A stretch of DNA of 64,000 nucleotides from Faecalispora anaeroviscerum (lineage in GTDB: Bacteria > Bacillota > Clostridia > Oscillospirales > Acutalibacteraceae), in assembly GCF_947568225.1 (NCBI RefSeq), contig NZ_CANOOQ010000001.1, positions 310,001-374,000 of the forward strand, given 5' to 3'. The translations under genes were made by a program, and so were the position numbers. Positions 16,389 through 24,859 of this stretch are shown here, piece after piece. The notes under the pieces were generated by a model, which had not been told where the DNA came from, made no database searches, and worked only from the letters and a program-made list of their open reading frames with translations. The stretch's first letter is position 1. Each line of letters begins with the position of its first letter.

Positions 16389-16417
16389 TTGACATTTCAT
16401 ACAAGATAGTGTATATT
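16389..16417 (+). promoter_or_regulatory. sigma-A promoter of the NRDD-like small gene
   Basis: TTGACA (16389-16394) and TATATT (16412-16417), 17-base spacer, 33 bases before the start codon at 16450. Confidence 0.65.
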
Positions 16418-16449
16418 AAAGAAAAGGAATCCGATAAGGAGGGATCTGC

Positions 16450-16734
16450 ATGAACGAGAACGTCATCGTTACCGGCGGGACATTAGATGAGAAGGAACTG
16501 ATGAATTACATTCGTTATGTACACGAAAACAATCCGGGCCGGCACATTAAGTCTATGGAAGTAGAATTGGACGGAGAGTTTGTCAATTTAAAATATGAGC
16601 TTGAGCCGGTACCTTTTGATCGAATTCGTCGAATTACCGGTTATCTGGTGGGCGGTACAGACCGTTGGAACGACGCAAAGCTGGCGGAGCTGAACGACCG
16701 TGTGGTTCACGGCACGGGCAGGTCTTTCTTATAA
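16450..16734 (+). CDS. small standalone protein with NRDD-like C-terminal motif
   Basis: A 94-residue soluble protein, expressed from its own promoter with a good ribosome site (AAGGAGGG). The C-terminal half, FDRIRRITGYLVGG then DRWNDAKLAELNDRVVHG (about 57-89), resembles the C-terminal tail of class III anaerobic ribonucleotide reductase (NrdD), where an RxxGY glycine carries the radical. The N-terminal half contains no catalytic site, so the protein is not a reductase by itself. Similar short proteins are common in Clostridia and often carry an NRDD-related annotation; whether this one is a radical-bearing cofactor or only shares the fold is unknown. Confidence 0.6.
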   Translation: MNENVIVTGGTLDEKELMNYIRYVHENNPGRHIKSMEVELDGEFVNLKYELEPVPFDRIRRITGYLVGGTDRWNDAKLAELNDRVVHGTGRSFL

Positions 16735-16740
16735 TTTTAT

Positions 16741-16798
16741 GAATACCAAAAGAATTCTCCCACCGGCTATGCCGGTGGGAGAATTGCTTTTGGTATTC
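16741..16798 (+). terminator. long palindromic terminator after the NRDD-like gene
   Basis: An almost perfect inverted repeat with arms of about 27 bases (GAATACCAAAAG plus AATTCTCCCACCGGC, with one unpaired G in the right arm) around a three-base loop. The core GC-rich stem followed by CTTTT acts as terminator; the outer extension makes the palindrome unusually long. Confidence 0.8.
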
Positions 16799-16893
16799 AC
16801 TGTCGGCGGCTTGCCGTATCCGAAAAACAGATCGTTACCGCAACTGTTTTTCGAAGCTCAATACACTTTATGGATGCTTTTCTTTGAGAAATG

Positions 16894-16926
16894 AAAAGGG
16901 AGTCAACAGATTGTTGACTCCCTTTT
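16894..16926. terminator. bidirectional terminator downstream of the MazF-like gene
   Basis: AAAAGGGAGTCAAC and GTTGACTCCCTTTT form a 14-base stem with a five-base loop. The flanking A and T runs make it usable in both directions. It lies about 150 bases past the stop of the minus-strand MazF-like gene. Confidence 0.75.
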
Positions 16927-17078
16927 CTAAAACACCCATGCAATCATGTTCCAAAAGCATCGCCCGAACCTTTTGGAACACATGGAATATTTTTATCAGA
17001 CCCCCGCCAGAACGGGTCACTCCTGCAGAGCAGAAGTTTATGTATATGCCACAATAATAGCACGATTTTATCAGGCTG

Positions 17079-17621
17079 TCAATCCTTTTTACACAAATCC
17101 AGCTCAATTTTAATAGCTTCCATCACCTGTACCCACGGTGGGATTTTTGTGTCGATCGTGTCAATCCGATTACTCAGGCGATTCTTCGAAATACAGCGCA
17201 TTTGCTCAATAAGAATGACTCCGCGCACGGGGCAATCCGGCTTCAGTCTGCGAATATAAATGTGGGTGGGCAGCTTTGCTTTTGTTTCGTCGGTAATCGG
17301 CGCCACAATTGTAGTGGGGCTGTGCAGGTTGCCCTTGTCGTTTTGCAGCACAATAGCAGGGCGGAACTTGTCCTGCTCAGAGCCAATGTTCCGGCCAAAG
17401 TTGCAGTGATAAATTTCTCCCTTTTTCACGACCAGAGAATTCGGTGTGTTCCGAAACTTGTACTTATACTTTTCTTCAAACCACAGTGCGTAATCGGTGA
17501 CTTCGGTCAGCCATCGGGCGCTGTGATTTTTCAGCCTGTCGTCTTCGGTAATCATCTTCAAAAGACGCGAAAACGTATCCCTGATTTCCTGCATCCTCGC
17601 TTTTTCTGTGTCAGCCGGCAC
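17079..17621 (-). CDS. PemK/MazF-family protein with N-terminal extension, no antitoxin seen
   Basis: About 180 residues. The C-terminal two thirds is a PemK/MazF fold: VVKKGEIYHCNFGRNIGSEQDKFRPAIVLQND with the conserved RP(A)xVLQN strand, then TTIVAPIT, and VILIEQMRCISKNRL. MazF-type toxins cut mRNA. About 75 extra helical residues precede the fold; typical MazF is near 115 residues. The start was placed at GTG 17621 because AAAGGGGGG lies just before it; an ATG at 17672 is possible but lacks a ribosome site. No antitoxin frame is visible immediately upstream or downstream, so it may be an orphan, be silenced by its own extension, or do another job. Confidence 0.75.
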   Translation of the reverse strand: MPADTEKARMQEIRDTFSRLLKMITEDDRLKNHSARWLTEVTDYALWFEEKYKYKFRNTPNSLVVKKGEIYHCNFGRNIGSEQDKFRPAIVLQNDKGNLHSPTTIVAPITDETKAKLPTHIYIRRLKPDCPVRGVILIEQMRCISKNRLSNRIDTIDTKIPPWVQVMEAIKIELDLCKKD

Positions 17622-17960
17622 CAAAGCCCCCCCTTTATTTCTTCTTTCATATATATTACGACAACTTTTCATTCTAGTAAATATCTTTACGGATTATTCA
17701 GAGAAATTCTTTGAATATTTTTGGTGTTTTTTTATTTTCTATACGAAAAGATCTTTACAATAGAAGAACAGCCCAAATATTTTAGTAATCAGGAAAAATC
17801 TTCTCTTGCCGCTCATATCATTGAAGTAGAGTCAATCAATTGTCTCAGCATTCAACGGAAGACAATAAGCGGGCTTCTCTCAACCACAGGTGGGGAAGCA
17901 GTTTTATTTTAAAGTTGAATGTCTATGGCAGAAAATGAGCAGCAAACGGAGGGGCGGGAC

Positions 17961-18866
17961 ATGTCGTTTGGATTGGCGCTTTCGGGCGGAGGAATTCGCG
18001 GCGCGGCACATGTAGGGGTTCTTTTGGCTCTGGAGGAAGCGGGCATGGTGCCCGACTCCATAGCGGGTGCCAGCGCGGGCGGAATCGTGGCGGGGCTTTA
18101 CGCGGCAGGGTACTCAGCGCACGAGCTGCGCGGGATTGTGCAGGAGCTGGCAGGAGGAGGTCGTTCTCTTCTGGACCCGGATTATTGGGGCCTAATTCGG
18201 ACAGTACCACAACTGCTGACCGGTAGAGAGGTGAAGCTTTCCGGATTTTTAAAGGGCAATCGTTTGGAGGATTACCTGTGCGGATTGACGGGTGGGAAAA
18301 TGATGCGTGATCTGAACATGCTCACGGTGATTCCCTGTGCGGATCTCAATTCCGGCCTGACAATCGCGTGTACCAGCCACCTGCGCGGCGTTCAGCAGTT
18401 GGAGCGCGTGCGCTGGAGCTCGGGCCTGCGCATTTGTGAGGTGCTGCGGGCTACCTCGGCGGTACCGGCGGTATTCCGGCCAAAACTGATCGGCGAGCTT
18501 TGCTTGGTGGACGGCGGCGTGACGGATATACTGCCGGTGAACCTGCTGATTGCTGCTGGGGAGCCGAACGTGCTGGCGGTAGACGTAGGGAAGGAGTACC
18601 GCATGCCTGAGCAGATCAATATTTGGGAAGTGCCTACTCACTCTTTGTCTGTTATGCAGGAACGCCTTCAGGAGTATGTGGCACACGGAGAGAAACTGCA
18701 ACTGACACCGCACCTGCCGGATCACACCCGGCTGCTGGACTTTGGTAAAATGGAAGCCTGTATGGATGCCGGTTACGAAGAAACAAAACGCAGGCTGCCA
18801 GAAATTAAAAATCTGTTTTCCCCGTCCTACCCCGGCTCCCGGCGGGTGTTTCGTACCCGGCCTTAA
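17961..18866 (+). CDS. patatin-like phospholipase family protein
   Basis: A 301-residue serine acyl hydrolase of the patatin/RssA group. The glycine-rich oxyanion loop SGGGIRGAAHVG (residues about 8-19), the nucleophile elbow GASAG (about 39-43) and the catalytic aspartate in DGG (about 194-196) are all present, giving a complete Ser-Asp dyad. No signal peptide is seen, so it is probably cytoplasmic or membrane-peripheral. ATG 17961 was chosen because GGAGGGG lies seven bases before it; an earlier in-frame ATG at 17919 has no ribosome site. It stands alone, with a strong terminator about 80 bases downstream. The physiological lipid substrate is unknown. Confidence 0.87.
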   Translation: MSFGLALSGGGIRGAAHVGVLLALEEAGMVPDSIAGASAGGIVAGLYAAGYSAHELRGIVQELAGGGRSLLDPDYWGLIRTVPQLLTGREVKLSGFLKGNRLEDYLCGLTGGKMMRDLNMLTVIPCADLNSGLTIACTSHLRGVQQLERVRWSSGLRICEVLRATSAVPAVFRPKLIGELCLVDGGVTDILPVNLLIAAGEPNVLAVDVGKEYRMPEQINIWEVPTHSLSVMQERLQEYVAHGEKLQLTPHLPDHTRLLDFGKMEACMDAGYEETKRRLPEIKNLFSPSYPGSRRVFRTRP

Positions 18867-18944
18867 GCAGCCGAGGCATTGTGTTTCTGTATAGAAAAAG
18901 TGTTCCGTTTATTGGCCTGACCGATCTTCTGTTCCTGAAAAATT

Positions 18945-18997
18945 CCCCGGTATTCCACACAGAGCCTTGCTCTGTGTGGAATACCGGGGGATTTTCT
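18945..18997 (+). terminator. terminator after the patatin-like gene
   Basis: CCCCGGTATTCCACACAGAG and its complement form a 20-base stem with a five-base loop, followed by GATTTTCTTT. Confidence 0.85.
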
Positions 18998-19028
18998 TTG
19001 AGGTACATTTTTATTGACAAATCCATTG

Positions 19029-19075
19029 TGGTATAGTAACATGAAGTTAACTTCACAAGAAGTAAGCTTCATGTT
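19029..19075 (+). promoter_or_regulatory. extended -10 promoter and operator of the Xre regulator
   Basis: TGG-TATAGT (19029-19037) is an extended -10. Directly after it, AACATGAAG (19039-19047) and CTTCATGTT (19067-19075) form an inverted repeat around TTAACTTC/GAAGTAAG half-sites. A palindrome spanning the transcription start just before an Xre gene is a likely autoregulatory operator. Confidence 0.6.
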
Positions 19076-19091
19076 AAGGGAAAAGGAGATT

Positions 19092-19322
19092 ATGAAAACA
19101 AGAGTGAAAGAATTGCGGGCAGCGGCTCAATTAACACAACAACAGTTGGCAGATTTGGTGCATGTTTCTTCCAGAACGATCATTTCGATTGAAAAAGAGC
19201 AGTATAGTCCTTCTCTGATGCTGGCGTACCGAATGGCCGAAGTGTTTGGAACGACAGTAGAGCATTTGTGTTGTTTAAAAGAAAACAAAGAATGGGAGGA
19301 TATACAATATGAAGATTTATAA
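19092..19322 (+). CDS. Xre-family transcriptional regulator
   Basis: A 76-residue protein made almost entirely of a helix-turn-helix: RVKELRAAAQLTQQQLADLVHVSSRTIISIEKE (about 4-36), followed by the usual fourth and fifth helices. It belongs to the small YozG/PbsX-like repressors that pair with membrane proteins. ATG 19092 is preceded by AAAAGGAG; upstream in-frame ATGs at 19014 and 19044 lie before or within the operator. The next gene overlaps it by 14 bases, so the pair is translationally coupled. An inverted repeat over the promoter suggests it represses its own operon. Confidence 0.85.
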   Translation: MKTRVKELRAAAQLTQQQLADLVHVSSRTIISIEKEQYSPSLMLAYRMAEVFGTTVEHLCCLKENKEWEDIQYEDL

Positions 19323-19740
19323 TCGAAAGGGTCTTATTTGGGGGATCGTTTGGACGCTGTTGGCGGTCTTTAATCTAACTCATGAAATCATTTCACCAAA
19401 TGATTTTTTGATGGGACAAATCAAAGACGTGTTGTTTTCCGTTGCGCTTCTCATCATTGGAATTGTGGGATTTGTTCGGGCCTTTTCCAAACAGGCGACC
19501 AGAGAGGACAAAGTCGAAGAGGCAGATGAACGAAACAGACTGGTCGCGTTAAAGAGCAAAGCACGAGCGTTTGATATTCTGCAGGCGTTCCTGCTAGTGG
19601 CTGTGGTGGTTTTTGCCGCTGCTTACAAGATTACCGGAAATATCGCGTGGATTCCCTTTCTGATTGCCGTTGCAGTCTTATGGAATATCAGCTTTTTGTT
19701 GGATATTATCGCAAGCATTTATTATGAAAAGCATAGTTAG
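19309..19740 (+). CDS. four-helix membrane protein coupled to Xre regulator
   Basis: A 143-residue integral membrane protein with hydrophobic helices at about 8-26, 39-57, 87-107 and 112-133. A charged central loop contains EEADERNRLVALKSKARAF, a motif seen in the DUF2178/DUF6442-like membrane proteins that accompany small Xre regulators in Firmicutes. No enzyme motif is visible. It overlaps the regulator gene and is followed by a terminator, forming a two-gene unit. The function is unknown; a role in envelope stress or as a signal source for the regulator is speculation. Confidence 0.7.
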   Translation: MKIYNRKGLIWGIVWTLLAVFNLTHEIISPNDFLMGQIKDVLFSVALLIIGIVGFVRAFSKQATREDKVEEADERNRLVALKSKARAFDILQAFLLVAVVVFAAAYKITGNIAWIPFLIAVAVLWNISFLLDIIASIYYEKHS

Positions 19741-19780
19741 AGATCACACAGAAACTGCATGAAATAGTTTCTAAAAATGG

Positions 19781-19821
19781 GAAGGGGTACCGCCGACATG
19801 ACCGGCGGTACCCCTTCTTTT
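19781..19821 (+). terminator. terminator after the Xre-membrane protein unit
   Basis: GAAGGGGTACCGCCG and CGGCGGTACCCCTTC pair perfectly around a seven-base loop, followed by TTTT. Confidence 0.9.
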
Positions 19822-19856
19822 AAAATAAAACTATTCTTTCAATTTTACTGCGTGAA

Positions 19857-20870
19857 TCAGAACTTTTTCGGCAAAAATCCGATCTTCTTCATCACCTTGC
19901 TCAGCGTGCGGACAGAAATTGCCAGCGCCTGCTGTGCGCCTTCGGTATAGCACTGTTCCAGGTAGGCCTTGTCGGCAATTAGGCGCTCATACTGCTCCTG
20001 CATTGGGCGCAGCTCCTCAATGACCGCCTCCGCTACGCGCAGCTTAAAGTCACCGTAGCCCTTGCCCTCGAACTCCGCTTCAATCTGCTCGTTCGTCAGG
20101 CCGGTAACGCTAGAGTAAATCCCCATCAGGTTGTTTACGCCGTCCTTGTCCGGGGCAAAGTGAACCCTGGCTTCGCTGTCGGTAATGGCACGTTTGAATT
20201 TGCGCACGATATCATCCGGCTTGTCGAGTACGGCTACATAGCCGTTGGCGTTCTCGTCGGATTTCGACATCTTGCGCGTCGGCTCCTGTAGTGACATGAT
20301 GCGCGCACCGACTTTCGGAATATATGGTTCCGGTACGGTGAAGGTGGGGCTGTAAGCGCCGTTAAAGCGTTCGGCGATATTGCGGGCCAGCTCCAAGTGC
20401 TGCTTCTGGTCGGCACCGACCGGCACGAGGTTCGACTGGTACAGCAGAATATCCGCCGCCATCAGGCTGGGGTAGGTGAACAGTCCGGCATTGATGTTAT
20501 CTGCGTGTTTGGCTGATTTATCTTTGAACTGCGTCATACGCGAAAGCTCACCGAACTGCGTGTAGCAGTTCAGAATCCAGGCCAGCTCCGCGTGGGTGTG
20601 AACGTGGCTCTGCAAAAAGAAGGGGTTTTTCTGCGGGTCGATTCCGCAGGCAAGAAAGAGGGCGTAGGCCTCCAGCGTGTGGCGGCGGAACGCGGCCGGG
20701 TCTTGGCGAACGGTAATGGTGTGCAGGTCAGCCAGTGCGAATACGCAGCGGTAATCCTCCTGCATCGTCACCCAGTTTTTAATCGCGCCCAGGTAGTTGC
20801 CCAGAGTAATGGTGCCGCTGGGTTGTACGGCGCTGAAAATAATCTGTTTCGGTTGGGTTTCTGTTTCCAT
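19857..20870 (-). CDS. trpS: tryptophan--tRNA ligase
   Basis: Class I aminoacyl-tRNA synthetase charging tRNA-Trp. The 337-residue product has the HIGH-equivalent TITLGNYLGAI (about 19-29), the subfamily motif PVGADQKQHLELARNIAERFN (about 147-167) and KMSKS (about 198-202). Length is normal for the bacterial enzyme. AGGAGT precedes ATG 20870. It begins 20 bases after an aminotransferase on the same strand, suggesting one transcript. No T-box is visible upstream of the aminotransferase, so tRNA-Trp-controlled expression is not supported. Confidence 0.95.
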   Translation of the reverse strand: METETQPKQIIFSAVQPSGTITLGNYLGAIKNWVTMQEDYRCVFALADLHTITVRQDPAAFRRHTLEAYALFLACGIDPQKNPFFLQSHVHTHAELAWILNCYTQFGELSRMTQFKDKSAKHADNINAGLFTYPSLMAADILLYQSNLVPVGADQKQHLELARNIAERFNGAYSPTFTVPEPYIPKVGARIMSLQEPTRKMSKSDENANGYVAVLDKPDDIVRKFKRAITDSEARVHFAPDKDGVNNLMGIYSSVTGLTNEQIEAEFEGKGYGDFKLRVAEAVIEELRPMQEQYERLIADKAYLEQCYTEGAQQALAISVRTLSKVMKKIGFLPKKF

Positions 20871-20890
20871 ATGAACGGGACTCCTATCTT

Positions 20891-22084
20891 TTATTTGGTG
20901 CGCAGCTCTTTGGCGAGCTGGCCCAATATTTCAATGCCTTTTGACAGCTGTTCGTTGGTGGGGGCGGTGTAATTGATGCGGAACGACTGGCACGGCTGGG
21001 TTTCATCCACCAAAAAGGCGTTGCCGGGCACAACGCAAACCTTGCGTTCCATCGCCTTGCGGCAGAAATCTATCATGTTAATATCGTCCGGCAGGCGGCA
21101 CCACAAAAACAGACCGCCCTCAATCGGCTCCCAGGTGATGTTCGGGGCCAGGTAGCGTTCGGCCAGCTCCAGCAGCAGCTTTGCTTTTTCGCGGTAGACT
21201 CCGCGGATACGGTCAAGGTGCGCTGCAAAATCATAGCTGGTCAGCAGCTCCTCACAGATCAGCTGTGACCAGATGTTTGTGTGAACATCCTCACCCTGCT
21301 TGCAGACGACCATTTTCTGAACGATTGGCTTCGGCGCCAGCGTATAGCCAACGCGCATGCCAGGAGAAATCACCTTGGAGAAGGAGCCGGCGTAAATCAC
21401 AAGACCATCCTCGTCCAGTGCCTTAATCGGTGCGATCTCTTCACCTGCAAAACGCAGGTCACCATAGGGGTTATCCTCCAGAATCAGCACGCCGAACCGC
21501 TTGGCCAGCTCATAAACACCACGGCGCTTTTCTGCGCTCATCGTAATGCCGGAGGGATTCTGGAAGTTTGGGATCGTATAAATGAACTTGGCTGTCGGTT
21601 CTTCGCGCAGGGCGCGCTCCAGCTCAACAAGATCGATGCCATCGGATTCCATCGGAACGCCGCGCAGGCGCACCTGATAGGAGCGGAAAGAATTCAGCGA
21701 GCCGATGAAGCTCGGCGCTTCGCAAATAACGACGTCTCCCGCATTGCACAAGGATTTTGTCGTCAGATCCATCACCTGCTGCGCTCCTGAGGTAATCAGC
21801 AGATCATCAAAATCACGTCCCGCGCCGTGCTTCTCTTTTAAATAAGAGGTAAGCGTCTGGCGCAGCGGAGGGTACCCTTCGGTCACATTATATTGTAATG
21901 CGTCGATTGGGCGCTGCTGAAAAATCCGCGAAGAGATTTCGCCGATTTCTTTTGCGGGGAATGCTTCCGGCGCGGGATTCCCGACGGAAAGGGAAATCAT
22001 CCCGGGCGCAGTAGCCGATTTCAGAATTTCGCGAATGGCAGAGGGCTTTAGGGTTTGCACCCGGTCTGAGAATAAATACTCCAT
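20891..22084 (-). CDS. PLP-dependent aminotransferase, class I/II
   Basis: A 397-residue fold-type I aminotransferase resembling 2-aminoadipate/aromatic aminotransferases (LysN/ARO8-like). The substrate-loop SVGNPAPEAFP (33-43), TSGAQQVMDLTTKSL, the PNFQNPSG motif near 173-180 with its conserved Asn, and the lysine of YAGSFSKVISPGMRVGY (about 231-247) are all present. It has no N-terminal helix-turn-helix, so it is not a MocR regulator. It lies upstream of trpS in a probable two-gene operon and is divergent from spoIIE. The true amino donor is unknown. Confidence 0.88.
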   Translation of the reverse strand: MEYLFSDRVQTLKPSAIREILKSATAPGMISLSVGNPAPEAFPAKEIGEISSRIFQQRPIDALQYNVTEGYPPLRQTLTSYLKEKHGAGRDFDDLLITSGAQQVMDLTTKSLCNAGDVVICEAPSFIGSLNSFRSYQVRLRGVPMESDGIDLVELERALREEPTAKFIYTIPNFQNPSGITMSAEKRRGVYELAKRFGVLILEDNPYGDLRFAGEEIAPIKALDEDGLVIYAGSFSKVISPGMRVGYTLAPKPIVQKMVVCKQGEDVHTNIWSQLICEELLTSYDFAAHLDRIRGVYREKAKLLLELAERYLAPNITWEPIEGGLFLWCRLPDDINMIDFCRKAMERKVCVVPGNAFLVDETQPCQSFRINYTAPTNEQLSKGIEILGQLAKELRTK

Positions 22085-22180
22085 TACAAAGCGACCTTTC
22101 CGGCTAAAATCTTTGCAAATAGTCTAACACAAATTGGAAAAAGAATCAATTCTGCACACTTGGTTGAATCTACGGCAATA

Positions 22181-22237
22181 TTTGCCAAAATAAAACAGCG
22201 CGTTATGACAATTCTGGATATATACGCTATGTATAAT
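22181..22237 (+). promoter_or_regulatory. spoIIE promoter with 21-bp spacer and 0A-like boxes
   Basis: ATGACA (22205-22210) and TATAAT (22232-22237) are 21 bases apart. The -35 is embedded in TATGACAAT, and TTTGCCAAA (22181-22189) upstream matches the Spo0A box TTTGTCRAA at 8 of 9 positions. Bacillus spoIIE has the same long-spacer, Spo0A-activated sigma-A promoter; the mechanism here is inferred. Confidence 0.62.
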
Positions 22238-22377
22238 AGAAGGGCAAGCTAAAGAATGGTTTTCTTTGGAAAGGGATTTTTCTTGAAAAGGTTGTTTCTC
22301 TTCCGTCTTTGTCGGGGAAGAAATGAAGGGACTTTTGAAAGCAAAGATTATTTGAATGAAAATGGTGGTGCGGAAAG

Positions 22378-24720
22378 ATGAAAGAAAAAGCTGTTGTGCG
22401 GCAGAGGCTGTCTGTTGGGGAATTGTTGGAAACACCTGTTGCGAGAAAGATTATGGTACAGGCTGCCTGCTTTGCGGTGGGGTTTGCCTGCTCACGGGCA
22501 ATCGTGTTCGGCCGGTATGCTCCGTTTGGTGTGGCAGCGATTGCTGCAGTTCCATTTGGAGGAATGTGGGGAATGGTGCTGGGTGTGCTGCTCGGCTACC
22601 TTCTGCCGTCGAGTGCGCTGTTCCCGGTGCGGTATGTCGCCGCTCTGTTGGCCGCGGCTGCAATCCGGTGGACGCTCAATGATCTGGTCAAGCTGCGGAT
22701 GCATCCGTTTTTTGCTCCGCTGATTTCATTTGCTCCGGTGCTGATGACGGGGCTGGCTATGGCGATCGTGAATGGTACAGATGCCGCGGGCATCGCGATG
22801 TATGTTGCCGAATCGATGCTGGCGGCCGGCGCTTCGTATTTTTTGGTAAGGGCGGGTACCCTGCTGCTGAAGGGGACAGGCCTTACCGCAATGAAAAGCC
22901 AGGATTTGGCCTGTGTAACCTTGTCGGCGGGAATTCTGGTGCTGGCGTTTTCCAGCATCACTCTGGGAGGCCTTTCTCTGGGGCATGTTCTGGCCGTACT
23001 CGGCATTCTGCTGGCGGCGCGCTACGGGGGAGTTACCGGGGGCAGCGTTACCGGAATCGGCGCGGGCGTTATTTTAAGCCTTTCCACCGCCGGGGTTAGC
23101 TATCTTTCGGGTGCATATGCTCTTGGCGGGCTGATGGCAGGCGTGTTTTCTCCGCTGGGGCGGCTCGTTTCCGCGTGTGCGTTTGTCATTTCGAACGCGG
23201 TGGCATCCTTGCAGGTCGGCAGCCGAGAATCGGTTATGACAGGTCTGTATGAAGTGATGGCCGCGAGCGTCATATATTTGGTCTGGCCCAAAGATGTGGG
23301 CAGCCGGCTTACCACTGTATTTGCCCGGCCGGCAGATCTGTTACATAGCGAGGGGCTGCGCCGCTCGGTGATCATGAAGTTGGATTATGCGTCGCAGGCT
23401 CTTGAGAGTATTTCGGATTCTGTGGAAGAAGTGTCACGCAGACTGGATAAGTTCAGCGCGCCGGACATCAACGCGGTTTACAATCGGGTCATTGACAATA
23501 CCTGTGTTCGGTGCGGGCTGCGCGTTTACTGCTGGGAACGCAATTACGACGAAACCATGCGCGCGTTCGGTACTCTGACACAACTCCTGCGCAAAAACGG
23601 CAAAATAGCAAAAGATGATTTTCCGCAACAGTTTACCGACCACTGCAGCCATATGAGCGAGATCGTCGAAAACATCAACCGCCAATATGCGGAGTTTTTG
23701 ACCCGCGAGGCGGCGGAGCGGCGTGTGGCGCAGATTCGCGGCGTTGTTGCCGATCAGTTCGACACCACCTCGCAGATGCTGAAAAATATGGCGGAGGAGC
23801 TGGAGCTGTTTGAGCGGTTCGATTTTACCGCCGCCCAGCGCGTCAGCGATGTGATGTCGCAGAGTGGCATTATCCCTATCGATGTCAGCTGCCGCGTGGA
23901 CCGTTACGACCGCATGACGATCGAAGCCGAGGCCGCGCAGGTGGACAAGTCCCGTCTGAATAAGGCAGAGCTGACCCGGCATATTTCGCAGGCGTGCGGC
24001 CGTACCTTTGAAATGCCCTGCATCAGCTCGGCACAGGGAAAATGCAGAATGCAGATGAGCGAGCGCCCGGTGTACCGGGTGCAGAGCGGATTTTTCCAGC
24101 ATGTAAGCGGAAACGGTCAGCTCTGCGGCGACAGTCAGGAATTCTTCCCCGACGGGAACGGCCGCCAGATCGCGATCATCAGCGATGGCATGGGGACCGG
24201 CGGCCGTGCGGCGGTGGACGGAGCAATGGCGGCTGGGATTATGGCAAAGCTTATCAAAGCCGGAATTGGATTTGACTGTGCGCTGAAAATTGTAAACTCG
24301 GCTCTTCTGGCCAAGTCTGGCGATGAATCACTCGCTACGCTCGATGTGGCCGCTGTCGATTTGTTTAATGGAAAAGTAGAGCTGATGAAAGCGGGGGCGA
24401 CTGTCAGCATTCTGCGCAGGGATGGTCGAGCCGCCATTATTGATACACCCTCACTTCCTGTGGGAATTCTAACCGAAGCGAAATTTGCCAAAGAAACCGT
24501 GCGACTTTCCGCGGGTGATCTGCTGGTGCTGTTCTCAGACGGCGTAGTTGCCTCCGGCGACGACTGGGTGCGGGAAATGGTGACCGAATGGAAGGGCACG
24601 GTGCCGCAGGAGCTGGCGGAGCAGATCGTTTCTCAGGCGATCAAGCGCCGGGATGACGGGCACGACGACGACATTACCGTGCTGGTTCTCTCTTTAAATG
24701 AATTGAAAAAAGAACTCTGA
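22378..24720 (+). CDS. spoIIE: stage II sporulation protein E (SpoIIE phosphatase)
   Basis: SpoIIE is the polar-septum phosphatase that dephosphorylates SpoIIAA and so switches on sigma-F in the forespore. The 780-residue product has about ten membrane helices in residues 20-320, a central FtsZ-linked region, and a C-terminal PP2C domain. Metal-binding aspartates are in ISDGMGTGG (D603), LFSDGV (D721) and GHDDDITVL (about 761-769). Bacillus SpoIIE is 827 residues with the same plan. ATG 22378 has a weak ribosome site (GGTGGTGCGGA). The gene is monocistronic, ending at a strong terminator, and its promoter carries Spo0A features. Confidence 0.95.
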   Translation: MKEKAVVRQRLSVGELLETPVARKIMVQAACFAVGFACSRAIVFGRYAPFGVAAIAAVPFGGMWGMVLGVLLGYLLPSSALFPVRYVAALLAAAAIRWTLNDLVKLRMHPFFAPLISFAPVLMTGLAMAIVNGTDAAGIAMYVAESMLAAGASYFLVRAGTLLLKGTGLTAMKSQDLACVTLSAGILVLAFSSITLGGLSLGHVLAVLGILLAARYGGVTGGSVTGIGAGVILSLSTAGVSYLSGAYALGGLMAGVFSPLGRLVSACAFVISNAVASLQVGSRESVMTGLYEVMAASVIYLVWPKDVGSRLTTVFARPADLLHSEGLRRSVIMKLDYASQALESISDSVEEVSRRLDKFSAPDINAVYNRVIDNTCVRCGLRVYCWERNYDETMRAFGTLTQLLRKNGKIAKDDFPQQFTDHCSHMSEIVENINRQYAEFLTREAAERRVAQIRGVVADQFDTTSQMLKNMAEELELFERFDFTAAQRVSDVMSQSGIIPIDVSCRVDRYDRMTIEAEAAQVDKSRLNKAELTRHISQACGRTFEMPCISSAQGKCRMQMSERPVYRVQSGFFQHVSGNGQLCGDSQEFFPDGNGRQIAIISDGMGTGGRAAVDGAMAAGIMAKLIKAGIGFDCALKIVNSALLAKSGDESLATLDVAAVDLFNGKVELMKAGATVSILRRDGRAAIIDTPSLPVGILTEAKFAKETVRLSAGDLLVLFSDGVVASGDDWVREMVTEWKGTVPQELAEQIVSQAIKRRDDGHDDDITVLVLSLNELKKEL

Positions 24721-24781
24721 TCAATCCTTCATCTTTTGGAAGTGTGCGTATAGAGAAGTAATTTATCCTCAAATATGGCAA

Positions 24782-24835
24782 CGAGAAACTCCGCTCAATC
24801 AAAACGATTGAGCGGAGTTTCTCGTTCTATTTTTA
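24782..24835. terminator. terminator between spoIIE and metA
   Basis: CGAGAAACTCCGCTCAATC and its complement form a 19-base stem around AAAAC, followed on the plus strand by TTCTATTTTT. It serves spoIIE and possibly the convergent metA. Confidence 0.88.
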
Positions 24836-24859
24836 TTCGCCGGTTATTCTGTAACCCCT

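Noticed and set aside
17622..17918. Antitoxin gene next to the MazF-like gene
   Set aside because: Small frames exist on both strands but none has a ribosome site plus an Abr/RHH-like pattern.
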